Shown piece after piece: positions 1-7,177 of a DNA stretch of 20,518 nt. Source of the stretch: an uncultured Clostridia bacterium (GTDB lineage: Bacteria > Bacillota > Clostridia > Oscillospirales > Acutalibacteraceae); the NCBI GenBank assembly GCA_944384865.1, contig CALWVC010000005.1, forward strand, positions 1-20,518. Reading direction: 5' to 3'. The notes under the pieces are model-generated. The model worked only from the letters and a program-made list of their open reading frames with translations. It was not told where the DNA came from and ran no database searches. Every line of letters begins with the position of its first letter. The stretch's first letter is position 1. The position numbers and the translations under genes were made by a program.

Positions 1-22
1 AGACCCCGCAAAGCCAGTTTAA
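1..22 (+). CDS. 3' end of an upstream gene, probably rplW (L23)
   Basis: One reading frame closes with a TAA stop at 20-22, and this stop overlaps the ribosome binding site of rplB. Only six sense codons (Asp-Pro-Ala-Lys-Pro-Val) are in the window, so the product cannot be recognised from sequence. The identity rplW is inferred only from the conserved order rplW-rplB in the S10 operon. Confidence 0.35.
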
Positions 23-36
23 GGAGTGTGAAACAC

Positions 37-870
37 ATGGCAGTGAAGCATTATAAGCCGACAACGCCCGGCAGACGCGGCATGACGGTGATTGATTATT
101 CTTCTCTTCATAAAGGCGGCCCCGAGCGCAGCCTGCTGGCCCCGCTGAAAACCACCAACGGGCGCAACAGCTATGGCCGGATTACGGTTCGGCACCGTGG
201 CGGCGCAAACCGCAGAAAATACAGACTGATCGATTTCAAACGCAACAAGTTCGGCGTTAAAGCGACAGTCAAGACCATCGAATATGATCCCAACCGCTCG
301 GCGCATATCGCGCTGATCGAATATGAAGACGGCGAGAAAAGCTATATTTTAGCGCCGGTGGGTCTGACTGTGGGCGCCACCGTTGAAAACGGTCCGTCTG
401 CGGACATTGTTCCCGGCAATGCACTGCCGCTGAACAACATTCCGGTGGGTACGTTTTTGCACAATATCGAGCTGTATCCCGGCAAAGGCGGCCAGCTGGC
501 CCGCTCAGCCGGCAACCAGGCGCAGCTGATGGCCAAGGAAAACGGCCTGGCGCTGTTGCGTCTGCCCTCTGGTGAGCTGCGTAACGTTCCTGCCAACTGC
601 ATGGCCAGCATCGGCCAGGTCGGCAACGTCGAGCATGAAAATGTCAATATCGGTAAAGCGGGACGCAAACGCCATATGGGCTGGCGGCCGACAGTGCGCG
701 GTTCGGTTATGAACCCCTGCGACCACCCCCACGGCGGCGGCGAGGGCAAATCGCCCATCGGCCGGCCCGGTCCCGTTACCCCCTGGGGCAAGCCTGCTCT
801 GGGTTATAAGACACGCGACAAGCATAAGGCCAGCGATAAATATATCGTAAAACGCCGCAACGCGAAATAA
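37..870 (+). CDS. rplB: 50S ribosomal protein L2
   Basis: L2 binds 23S rRNA near the peptidyl transferase centre and helps join the subunits. The product is 277 residues, the usual length. The highly conserved C-terminal motif DHPHGGGEG lies at residues 229-237, followed by the WGKPALGYKTR segment at 250-260. The start is the ATG at 37, preceded by AAGGAG at 21-26 with 10 nt spacing. An in-frame GTG at 28 would overlap that binding site and add three residues not found in the family, so it was rejected. It is the first complete gene in the window and is followed 24 nt later by rpsS, as in S10 operons generally. Confidence 0.98.
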   Translation: MAVKHYKPTTPGRRGMTVIDYSSLHKGGPERSLLAPLKTTNGRNSYGRITVRHRGGANRRKYRLIDFKRNKFGVKATVKTIEYDPNRSAHIALIEYEDGEKSYILAPVGLTVGATVENGPSADIVPGNALPLNNIPVGTFLHNIELYPGKGGQLARSAGNQAQLMAKENGLALLRLPSGELRNVPANCMASIGQVGNVEHENVNIGKAGRKRHMGWRPTVRGSVMNPCDHPHGGGEGKSPIGRPGPVTPWGKPALGYKTRDKHKASDKYIVKRRNAK

Positions 871-894
871 ACGAACGAAAGGAGCAATTTTGCA

Positions 895-1170
895 ATGAGT
901 AGAAGCTTGAAAAAAGGCCCTTACGTTCAACCGGTGCTGCTCAAACGGGTACAGGAGATGAACGAAGCGGGTGAAAAGAGAATCCTGAAAACATGGAGCC
1001 GCGCCTCCACCATCTACCCGGACTTTGTAGGACACACCTTTGCGGTGCATGACGGCAGAAAGCATGTTCCGGTCTATGTTACCGAAGACATGGTTGGCCA
1101 TAAGCTGGGCGAATTCGCACCTACGCGGACATTTAAGGGCCACGCAGGCGCAAAAACAACAGGTAAATAA
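895..1170 (+). CDS. rpsS: 30S ribosomal protein S19
   Basis: S19 sits in the head of the small subunit and contacts S13 and the A-site tRNA region. The 91-residue product matches the family length and carries the conserved TWSRASTI (33-40) and LGEFAPTR (71-78) segments with a lysine-rich tail. AAAGGAG stands upstream of the ATG with suitable spacing. It lies between rplB and rplV with gaps of about 24 nt, in one transcription unit, and I see no independent promoter. Confidence 0.98.
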   Translation: MSRSLKKGPYVQPVLLKRVQEMNEAGEKRILKTWSRASTIYPDFVGHTFAVHDGRKHVPVYVTEDMVGHKLGEFAPTRTFKGHAGAKTTGK

Positions 1171-1193
1171 CGGCCGAAAGGAGAGAAAGGATT

Positions 1194-1532
1194 ATGGAAT
1201 CGAGGGCAATCTTGAGAAACGCCCGCATTTCCCCGAGAAAGGTGCAGATTGTGCTGGACCTGATTCGGAACCAGCCGGCAGACAAAGCAATGGCTATTCT
1301 CCGCCATACGCCTAAGGCCGCATGCGAGTATCTGGAAAAACTTTTGAAATCAGCGATGGCAAACGCTGAGAACAATCATCATATGGAAACCGGAAACCTC
1401 TACGTGGCGGAATGCCACGTCGGTCCGGGCGGACATATTCTGAAGAGAATGCGTCCCCGCGCCCACGGCAGAGGCTACCGCATCTTAAAGAGAACTTCGC
1501 ATATTACCCTTGTGCTCAAGGAGAAAGAATAA
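1194..1532 (+). CDS. rplV: 50S ribosomal protein L22
   Basis: L22 lines the nascent peptide exit tunnel. The 112-residue product starts with the conserved RISPRKV block (11-17) and carries the long tunnel beta-hairpin at about residues 85-104 (PRAHGRGYRI core). This is the loop that macrolide-resistance changes affect in other species; the version here looks wild type. The ATG is preceded by AAAGGAGAG. Gaps to rpsS and rpsC are about 20 nt. Confidence 0.98.
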   Translation: MESRAILRNARISPRKVQIVLDLIRNQPADKAMAILRHTPKAACEYLEKLLKSAMANAENNHHMETGNLYVAECHVGPGGHILKRMRPRAHGRGYRILKRTSHITLVLKEKE

Positions 1533-1551
1533 CAGGTAAGGAGGTACCAGA

Positions 1552-2232
1552 ATGGGCCAGAAAGTCAATCCCCACGGCTTACGGGTCGGCGTAATCAAAA
1601 ACTGGAGCAGCCGCTGGTTTACAAGCGACGCTGCGTTCGGCGATACGCTGGTCGAAGATTATAAATTGAGAACATTCTTAAAGAACAAGCTGTATGGCGC
1701 GGGCGTTCCCCACATCGAAATCGAGCGGGACGCAACCAGAGTCCGGATTTTTATCCATTGCGCCAAGCCGGGCATCGTCATCGGCAGAAACGGCTCTGAG
1801 ATCGAAAAACTGAAGGCGGAGTGCCAGAAAAAACTGGGCAAGCCGGTGGTTATCAATATTGTTGAAGTCAAAAACCCGGATCTGAACGCGCAGTTGGTCG
1901 CTGAAAACATCGCGGCGCAGCTGGAAAAGCGTATCTCCTTCCGTCGTGCTGTCAAGCAGGCGATCGGGCGGACCATGAAACTGGGCGCCAAGGGTATCAA
2001 AGCCCAGGTGTCCGGCCGGTTGGGCGGCGCGGAAATTGCCCGCAGCGAACACTATCATGAGGGAACCATTCCGCTGCAGACCATTCGTGCCGATATCGAC
2101 TACGGCTTTGCCGAGGCAAACACCACTTATGGCAAGATCGGCGTAAAGATCTGGATTTATACGGGTGAAGTGCTGAAATCCGCCAAACGGGTTCAGATGG
2201 CGCCCAGACGCCGGGAAGGAGGCAGACGCTGA
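1552..2232 (+). CDS. rpsC: 30S ribosomal protein S3
   Basis: S3 forms part of the mRNA entry channel. The 226-residue product has the type II KH domain with the GRNG loop at residues 78-81. It also carries the basic residues R131, R132 and K135 that match the mRNA helicase residues of E. coli S3. The C-terminal domain ends in an arginine-rich tail. AAGGAGG stands before the ATG. Its TGA stop overlaps the rplP start by one base (TGATG), and the rplP binding site lies inside its last codons, so the two genes are probably translationally coupled. Confidence 0.98.
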   Translation: MGQKVNPHGLRVGVIKNWSSRWFTSDAAFGDTLVEDYKLRTFLKNKLYGAGVPHIEIERDATRVRIFIHCAKPGIVIGRNGSEIEKLKAECQKKLGKPVVINIVEVKNPDLNAQLVAENIAAQLEKRISFRRAVKQAIGRTMKLGAKGIKAQVSGRLGGAEIARSEHYHEGTIPLQTIRADIDYGFAEANTTYGKIGVKIWIYTGEVLKSAKRVQMAPRRREGGRR

Positions 2233-2660
2233 TGTTAATGCCCAAACGTGTCAAGTTCCGCAGAGTGCAGAGAGGCCGGATGAAAGGCAAGGCGCTGCGG
2301 GGCAATAAGGTCACTTACGGAGATTACGGCCTGCAGGCGCTGGAGCCGGCATGGATCACCTCCAACCAGATCGAGGCGGCGCGTATCGCCATGACCCGTT
2401 ACATCAAACGTGGCGGTCAGGTCTGGATCAAGATTTTCCCGGATAAACCGATCACCCAGAAACCGGCCGAGACCCGTATGGGTTCCGGTAAAGGTTCTCC
2501 CGAATACTGGGTTGCGGTGGTCAAACCGGGCAGAGTGCTGTTTGAAATCGGCGGCGTCAGCGAGGAGCTGGCCCGGGAGGCGATGCGCCTGGCGATGCAC
2601 AAGCTGCCCATCAAGTGTAAATTTGTGACCAAGCAGGAACAGGACGGTGAGCAGAAATGA
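2232..2660 (+). CDS. rplP: 50S ribosomal protein L16
   Basis: L16 binds 23S rRNA and positions tRNA at the A and P sites. The 142-residue product begins MLMPKRVKFR, the usual Firmicute N-terminus, which supports the ATG at 2232 over the in-frame ATG two codons later. The conserved RMGSGKG loop is at 82-88; its arginine aligns with the hydroxylated Arg81 of E. coli. AAGGAGG at 2216-2222, inside rpsC, serves as the binding site with 9 nt spacing. The stop overlaps rpmC by four bases (ATGA). Confidence 0.98.
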   Translation: MLMPKRVKFRRVQRGRMKGKALRGNKVTYGDYGLQALEPAWITSNQIEAARIAMTRYIKRGGQVWIKIFPDKPITQKPAETRMGSGKGSPEYWVAVVKPGRVLFEIGGVSEELAREAMRLAMHKLPIKCKFVTKQEQDGEQK

Positions 2661-2863
2661 AAGCAAGTGAAATCAGAGATCTTTCCGTTGCGGAGCTGAA
2701 TGAAAAGCTGGCAGAGCTGAAAAAAGAGCTGTTTAACCTGCGCTTTCAGCTCGCCATCAACCAGCTCGACAATCCCATGCGTATCAAGGCTGTGAAAAAG
2801 GATATCGCGCGGGTGAATACCATCATCACCGCGAAACACCTTGCAGACAGCAAGAACGCTTAA
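2657..2863 (+). CDS. rpmC: 50S ribosomal protein L29
   Basis: L29 lies at the exit of the peptide tunnel, near the docking site for trigger factor and SRP. The 68-residue product is a typical two-helix protein with the KKELFNLRFQ segment. Its ATG overlaps the rplP stop as ATGA, and the upstream Shine-Dalgarno sequence (GGTGAG) is weak compared with its neighbours. Expression therefore probably depends on coupling to rplP translation. Confidence 0.97.
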   Translation: MKASEIRDLSVAELNEKLAELKKELFNLRFQLAINQLDNPMRIKAVKKDIARVNTIITAKHLADSKNA

Positions 2864-2880
2864 AGAGGGAGGATGCAGAT

Positions 2881-3138
2881 ATGAGCGAAAGAAATCTCAG
2901 AAAAACCAGAGTTGGTACTGTTGTCAGCGATAAAATGGATAAAACCATTGTTGTGGCGATTATGGATAATGTAAAGCATCCGCTTTACAACAAGATCGTC
3001 AAGAAAACCGTGAAACTGAAAGTACACGACGAGAGCAACCAGGCCGGCGTCGGCGACCGTGTTTCCATTATGGAGACCCGCCCGCTGTCTAAAGACAAGA
3101 GATGGCGGCTGGTTGAGATCATCGAGAAGGCGAAATAA
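2881..3138 (+). CDS. rpsQ: 30S ribosomal protein S17
   Basis: S17 is a primary 16S rRNA binding protein with an OB-fold. The 85-residue product shows the family hallmarks RKTRVGTVVSDKMDKTIVV near the N-terminus and the VGDRVSIMETRPLSKDKRWR stretch in the second half. AGAGGGAGG precedes the ATG. It is placed between rpmC and rplN, as is standard for the start of the spc region. Confidence 0.98.
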   Translation: MSERNLRKTRVGTVVSDKMDKTIVVAIMDNVKHPLYNKIVKKTVKLKVHDESNQAGVGDRVSIMETRPLSKDKRWRLVEIIEKAK

Positions 3139-3152
3139 AGGAGGAACCTACT

Positions 3153-3521
3153 GTGATACAGCAACAGAGTTACCTCAAGGTTGCCGACAACACCGGTGCC
3201 AAAGAAATCATGTGCATCCGGGTGTTGGGCGGCTCCGGTCGGAGGTATGCAAATATCGGCGACGTTGTGGTTGCTTCGGTCAAAAAGGCCGCGCCCGGCG
3301 GCACCGTAAAAAAAGGCGATGTTGTCAAGGCGGTAGTCGTTCGCTCCTGCAAAGGGCTGCGCCGCGACGACGGCACCTATATCCGCTTTGATGAAAACGC
3401 CGCGGTTCTGATCCGCGACGACAAAACCCCCAGAGGAACCCGTATCTTTGGGCCGGTTGCCAGAGAGCTGCGCGAGAAGGACTATGTCCGGATTTTGTCG
3501 CTGGCTCCCGAAGTACTGTAA
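3153..3521 (+). CDS. rplN: 50S ribosomal protein L14
   Basis: L14 binds 23S rRNA and forms an intersubunit bridge; in many bacteria it is also the docking site for the silencing factor RsfS. The 122-residue product is canonical (ADNTGAKEIMCIRVLGG near the N-terminus, GTRIFGPVARELR near the C-terminus). The start codon is GTG at 3153, preceded by AAAGGAGG that overlaps the rpsQ stop codon. No ATG near this position would give the family N-terminus. Confidence 0.98.
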   Translation: MIQQQSYLKVADNTGAKEIMCIRVLGGSGRRYANIGDVVVASVKKAAPGGTVKKGDVVKAVVVRSCKGLRRDDGTYIRFDENAAVLIRDDKTPRGTRIFGPVARELREKDYVRILSLAPEVL

Positions 3522-3536
3522 GGGAGGGACCGGAAA

Positions 3537-3854
3537 ATGAAAAAGGTTCATGTGAAAACCGGCGATGAGGTTATGATCATGTCCGGTAAAGATAAGGGCA
3601 AGACCGGCAAGGTGCTGCAGGTCAGCCCGGCAGAGGGCAAAGTGATCGTGGAAAAACGCAATATGGTCACCAAACATGTCAAGCCCCGCAAGGCGGGCGA
3701 TCCCTCCGGCATCGTGAAGGCCGAGGGCGCGCTGTATGCCTGCAAGGTGCAGCCTGTCTGCCCGAAATGCAAAAAGCCGACCCGCGTCGGGCATCAGTTC
3801 GATAAAGACGGCAAAAAGATCCGCATTTGCAGAAAATGCGGCGCAACACTGTGA
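3537..3854 (+). CDS. rplX: 50S ribosomal protein L24 with C-terminal zinc ribbon
   Basis: L24 is an assembly initiator that binds the 5' region of 23S rRNA. The 105-residue product has an N-terminal KOW motif (about residues 5-32, with MSGKDKGKTGKVL). Its C-terminal half holds four cysteines in two CxxC pairs, C75/C78 and C98/C101, which look like a zinc ribbon. E. coli L24 lacks this site; I believe it recurs in other bacterial L24 proteins, but could not check. AGGGAGG precedes the ATG. Confidence 0.97.
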   Translation: MKKVHVKTGDEVMIMSGKDKGKTGKVLQVSPAEGKVIVEKRNMVTKHVKPRKAGDPSGIVKAEGALYACKVQPVCPKCKKPTRVGHQFDKDGKKIRICRKCGATL

Positions 3855-3873
3855 AAAGGGAGGAACATGACAG

Positions 3874-4413
3874 ATGCCAAGACTGAAAGACCTGTATAAA
3901 AAAGACATCGCACCGGCTTTGATGAAAAAGTTCGAATATAAAAGCGTCATGCAAATCCCGAAATTCGATAAAGTTGTCATCAATGTCGGCTGCGGCGACG
4001 CCCGGGATAATTCCAAGGTCATCGACGCGATCTCTGCCGACCTGGCGGCAATCACCGGCCAGAAACCGGTGGTCTGCAACGCCAAGAAATCGGTTGCAAA
4101 CTTCAAGCTGCGCGAGGGCATGCCCATCGGCGTGAAGGTCACGCTGCGCGGCGACAGAATGTATGAATTTATCGACAGATTGTTCTCGGTTGCGCTGCCG
4201 CGCGTCCGGGACTTCAGAGGGATCAATCCCAACTCCTTTGACGGCCGGGGCAACTACAGCATGGGCGTAAAAGAGCAGCTGATCTTCCCTGAGATCGACT
4301 ACGATAAAATCGATAAGGTCCGCGGTATGGATATTACCTTTATCACCACCGCCAATACCGACGAAGAAGCCAGAGAGCTGCTGACTCTGATGGGCGCTCC
4401 GTTTGCGAAGTAA
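3874..4413 (+). CDS. rplE: 50S ribosomal protein L5
   Basis: L5 binds 5S rRNA and contacts S13 and P-site tRNA. The 179-residue product has the same length as the E. coli protein and shows the conserved VVNAKKSVANFKLREG-like region (here VVCNAKKSVANFKLREG) and the RDFRGINPNSFDGRGNY segment. The TAA stop forms the first bases of the binding site for the next gene. The 19-nt rplX-rplE gap is too short for the S8 operator known from E. coli. Confidence 0.98.
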   Translation: MPRLKDLYKKDIAPALMKKFEYKSVMQIPKFDKVVINVGCGDARDNSKVIDAISADLAAITGQKPVVCNAKKSVANFKLREGMPIGVKVTLRGDRMYEFIDRLFSVALPRVRDFRGINPNSFDGRGNYSMGVKEQLIFPEIDYDKIDKVRGMDITFITTANTDEEARELLTLMGAPFAK

Positions 4414-4426
4414 GGAGGAATTACAT

Positions 4427-4612
4427 TTGGCTAAGACATCCATGAAAATCAAGCAGAAGAGAGCTGCAAAGTTTTCAACAAGAGCTTATAACAGATGTAA
4501 AATCTGTGGCAGACCGCATGCTTATCTTCGCAAATACGGCATTTGCCGTATCTGTTTCAGAGAGCTCGCCTATAAGGGTGAAATCCCCGGCGTGAAGAAA
4601 GCCAGCTGGTAA
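4427..4612 (+). CDS. rpsZ: 30S ribosomal protein S14, zinc-binding type Z
   Basis: This is the short 61-residue S14 found in Gram-positive bacteria (also named rpsN). Four cysteines, C24, C27, C40 and C43, form the zinc site. The start is TTG at 4427, preceded by AAGGAGG at 4412-4418 with 8 nt spacing, and it gives the family N-terminus MAKTSMKIKQK. An in-frame ATG at 4403 lies inside rplE and ahead of the binding site, so it was rejected. Some bacteria keep a second, zinc-free S14 for zinc starvation; none is in this window. Confidence 0.97.
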   Translation: MAKTSMKIKQKRAAKFSTRAYNRCKICGRPHAYLRKYGICRICFRELAYKGEIPGVKKASW

Positions 4613-4642
4613 ACGAAAGTATCTGCAAAGGAGGTTGACGGC

Positions 4643-5041
4643 ATGCAAGTAACCGATACAATCGCTGATATGCTCACAAGAATTCGCAACGCGAATTCCG
4701 CAAAACACGATTCGGTTGATATCCCCGCGTCCAAGATGAAGAAGGCAATTGCCCAGATTCTGGTGGACGAGGGTTATGTAAAAAGCTTTTCCGTGATCGA
4801 CGACGGAAAACAGGGTTTGATCCGCATTCAGTTAAAATACGGCCAGAACAAGTCTCAGGTATTGCAGGGCCTGCGTCGGGTATCCAAGCCCGGTCTGCGC
4901 ATCTATTCCGGCGTAGAAGATATGCCGCAGGTAATGAGAGGTCTGGGCATTGCGATCGTTTCCACATCGCAGGGCGTTATGACAGACAAGCAGGCTCGCA
5001 AGAACCATATCGGCGGCGAAGTCCTGGCTTTCGTATGGTAA
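4643..5041 (+). CDS. rpsH: 30S ribosomal protein S8
   Basis: S8 is a primary 16S rRNA binder; in E. coli it also represses the spc operon. The 132-residue product has the family start (TDTIADMLTRIRNA) and end (GGEVLAFVW). AAAGGAGG stands before the ATG. It follows rpsZ after 30 nt, the largest gap in this stretch, without visible structure. Confidence 0.98.
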   Translation: MQVTDTIADMLTRIRNANSAKHDSVDIPASKMKKAIAQILVDEGYVKSFSVIDDGKQGLIRIQLKYGQNKSQVLQGLRRVSKPGLRIYSGVEDMPQVMRGLGIAIVSTSQGVMTDKQARKNHIGGEVLAFVW

Positions 5042-5054
5042 GGGAGGTTATGGA

Positions 5055-5603
5055 ATGTCACGTATAGGCAAAAAACCGGTGGTTATTCCCGCCGGCGTAG
5101 AAGTCAAGCTGGATGGCACAACCGTAACCGTTAAGGGCCCGAAAGGCACCCTGACCCAGGTTGTACACCCCAATATGACGATCAAGATCGAGAACGGCGA
5201 ATTGCTGGTGACCCGTCCTGACGATCAGAAGCAGAACCGTGCGCTGCACGGCCTGACACGTTCGCTGCTGGCGAACATGGTCGAGGGCGTGACCAACGGT
5301 TATAAAAAAGAGTTAGAGGTCAACGGCGTCGGCTATCGTGCTGCGAAACAGGGCAAGACGCTGGTGATGAACCTGGGGTATTCCCACCAGGTCAAGGTCG
5401 ATGAAATCGATGGTATCACCATCGACGTACCCAATCCCAACAGCATTATCATCAGCGGTCCTGACAAGCAGAAGGTGGGTCAGTTTGCGGCTGAAGTCCG
5501 CGAGAAACGGCCGCCCGAGCCGTATAAGGGCAAAGGCATCAAATATGCTGATGAGCATATCCGCCGCAAGGAAGGTAAAGCCGCCAAGGGCGCTAAGAAA
5601 TAA
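5055..5603 (+). CDS. rplF: 50S ribosomal protein L6
   Basis: L6 binds near the sarcin-ricin loop and the GTPase centre. The 182-residue product has two repeated domains and the diagnostic C-terminal motif PPEPYKGKGIKY at 153-164, followed by a basic tail. AGGGAGG precedes the ATG by a few bases. The gene starts 13 nt after rpsH. Confidence 0.98.
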   Translation: MSRIGKKPVVIPAGVEVKLDGTTVTVKGPKGTLTQVVHPNMTIKIENGELLVTRPDDQKQNRALHGLTRSLLANMVEGVTNGYKKELEVNGVGYRAAKQGKTLVMNLGYSHQVKVDEIDGITIDVPNPNSIIISGPDKQKVGQFAAEVREKRPPEPYKGKGIKYADEHIRRKEGKAAKGAKK

Positions 5604-5622
5604 GTAAAGGAGTGCATGAACT

Positions 5623-5982
5623 ATGGTTAACAGACCAGATACCCAAAAGGCTCGTCTGAAAAGACACCGGCGTGTCCGCAACAAGATCAGCGGCACAGCA
5701 GCCCGACCCCGCCTGAATGTATTCCGCTCTCTTAGCAACATTTACGCCCAGGTGATCGACGATACGACCGGTACCACGCTGGTGTCCGCGTCCACTGTCG
5801 AAGCAGGTTTTGAGGGCAACGGCGGAAACAAGGAAGCTGCCCGCAAGGTTGGTCAGACCGTCGCGGAACGAGCAGTTGAAAAAGGCATTACCGAGGTCGT
5901 GTTTGACCGCGGTGGTTATATCTATCACGGCCGCGTCAAAGAGCTGGCCGAAGGTGCCCGTGCGGGCGGCCTCAAGTTCTAA
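5623..5982 (+). CDS. rplR: 50S ribosomal protein L18
   Basis: L18 binds 5S rRNA and helps carry it into the large subunit. The 119-residue product has the basic N-terminus, the RPRLNVFRSLSNIYAQVIDD core, and the conserved C-terminal FDRGGYIYHGRVKELAEGAR segment. AAAGGAG lies upstream of the ATG. It has the usual position between rplF and rpsE. Confidence 0.98.
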   Translation: MVNRPDTQKARLKRHRRVRNKISGTAARPRLNVFRSLSNIYAQVIDDTTGTTLVSASTVEAGFEGNGGNKEAARKVGQTVAERAVEKGITEVVFDRGGYIYHGRVKELAEGARAGGLKF

Positions 5983-5998
5983 AAAGGAGGAATTCACT

Positions 5999-6502
5999 TT
6001 GGCGAATATTGACGCATCAACAATGGATCTGCAGGAACGTGTGGTCGCGGTCAAGCGTGTTTCCAAAACGGTCAAAGGCGGCCGGATCATGAAGCTGTCC
6101 GCGCTGGTCGTAGTCGGCGACGGCAACGGAACCGTCGGCTTCGGCATCGGCAAGGCAAGCGAGTTTTCCGAGGCGATCCGCAAAGGCTGTGAAGACGCAA
6201 AGAAAAATCTGGTGCATGTGGCCCTGAAAGGGACGACCATTCCCCATGAGGTCATCGGCACTTTCGGCGCAGGCAGAGTTTTGATGAAGCCCGCCGCGCC
6301 CGGTACCGGCGTTATCGCCGGCGGCCCGGCCCGTGCGGTCATTGAAACGGCCGGCATTAAAGACATCCGCACCAAGGCGCTCCGCTCCAATAACCCCTGC
6401 AACGTGGTTCGCGCCACCATTCAGGGTCTTGCATCGCTTCGCAGCGCAGAGCAGGTCGCTTCGGTGCGCGGCAAGTCTGTGCAGGAAATCCTGGGCAAAT
6501 AA
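5999..6502 (+). CDS. rpsE: 30S ribosomal protein S5
   Basis: S5 contributes to decoding accuracy and to the mRNA entry channel. Translated from the TTG at 5999 the product is 167 residues, matching the family. It has the double-stranded RNA binding fold with GDGNGTVGFGIGKASE (40-55) and the second conserved loop GTGVIAGGPARAV at 102-114. AAGGAGG at 5984-5990 lies 8 nt before the TTG. The same frame is open further upstream to 5810 inside rplR, but that extension lacks family similarity and a binding site. Its initiation region nearly copies that of rpsZ. Confidence 0.97.
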   Translation: MANIDASTMDLQERVVAVKRVSKTVKGGRIMKLSALVVVGDGNGTVGFGIGKASEFSEAIRKGCEDAKKNLVHVALKGTTIPHEVIGTFGAGRVLMKPAAPGTGVIAGGPARAVIETAGIKDIRTKALRSNNPCNVVRATIQGLASLRSAEQVASVRGKSVQEILGK

Positions 6503-6517
6503 GAGGAGGCAAGCGGT

Positions 6518-6718
6518 ATGGCAACAAAGGACAATAAGGCTGCGAGCCTTAAAATCACATTAAAGAAAAGCCTGATCGGAAGTAAAGAAAAACAAATTGC
6601 GACCGCAGCCGCGTTGGGGCTGCATAAAGTCGGCAGCACCACCGTGCAGCCTGACAATGCCCAGACCAGAGGCAAGATCGCAAAAATATCTCACCTGGTT
6701 GAAGTAACTGAAGCGTAA
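6518..6718 (+). CDS. rpmD: 50S ribosomal protein L30
   Basis: L30 is a small 23S rRNA binding protein of the large subunit. The 66-residue product contains the LKITLKKSLIGSKEKQ start and the GKIAKISHLVEV end typical of the family. It is a few residues longer than the common 58-60, because of an N-terminal extension (MATKDNKAA). AGAGGAGG is present upstream and an ATG start is clear. The gaps to rpsE and rplO are under 20 nt. Confidence 0.97.
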   Translation: MATKDNKAASLKITLKKSLIGSKEKQIATAAALGLHKVGSTTVQPDNAQTRGKIAKISHLVEVTEA

Positions 6719-6736
6719 GCAAGGAGGTGCGAAACT

Positions 6737-7177
6737 ATGAAATTGCATGAGCTTTCTCCCGTTGCCGGTTCTACCAAAGAGCGCAAACGGATCGGCCGCG
6801 GCGCCGGTTCAGGGCAGGGAAAGACGGCAGGCAAGGGCCATAAAGGCCAGAAGGCGCGTTCCGGCGGGAATGTGCGCCCCGGTTTTGAAGGCGGTCAGAT
6901 GCCGCTGGCTCGTCGGGTGCCGAAAAGAGGGTTCAACAATATCTTTGCAAAGAACATCGTAACGATCTCGGTACGCGATCTGAATAAATTCGAAGACGGC
7001 GCCGTGGTAGACACCAAAGCGCTGTTAGACGCGGGTATCATCTCTAAAGCACAGGATGGCGTCAAGGTTCTTTCAAACGGCGAAATCACAAAGAAGCTCA
7101 CTGTTCAGCTGGCTGCATTCTCCGCTTCTGCAAAGGAGAAGATCGAAAATGCCGGCGGAAAGGCAGAGGTGGTTTAA
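6737..7177 (+). CDS. rplO: 50S ribosomal protein L15
   Basis: L15 is a late-assembly 23S rRNA binder. The 146-residue product has the extended Gly/Lys/Arg-rich N-terminal arm (GRGAGSGQGKTAGKGHKGQK from about residue 21) and the family C-terminal domain. AAGGAGG precedes the ATG. Its TAA stop is followed directly by the secY ATG with no spacer, a junction that favours coupled translation. Confidence 0.98.
   Translation: MKLHELSPVAGSTKERKRIGRGAGSGQGKTAGKGHKGQKARSGGNVRPGFEGGQMPLARRVPKRGFNNIFAKNIVTISVRDLNKFEDGAVVDTKALLDAGIISKAQDGVKVLSNGEITKKLTVQLAAFSASAKEKIENAGGKAEVV

Noticed and set aside
3855..3873. An S8 operator like that of the E. coli spc operon near the rplE start
   Set aside because: The gap is only 19 nt and holds little but the ribosome binding site; no helix 21-like structure could be drawn.
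2985..4253. A 422-codon open frame on the minus strand opposite rpsQ to rplE
   Set aside because: It lies fully antisense to four certain ribosomal protein genes; its length follows from their codon bias.
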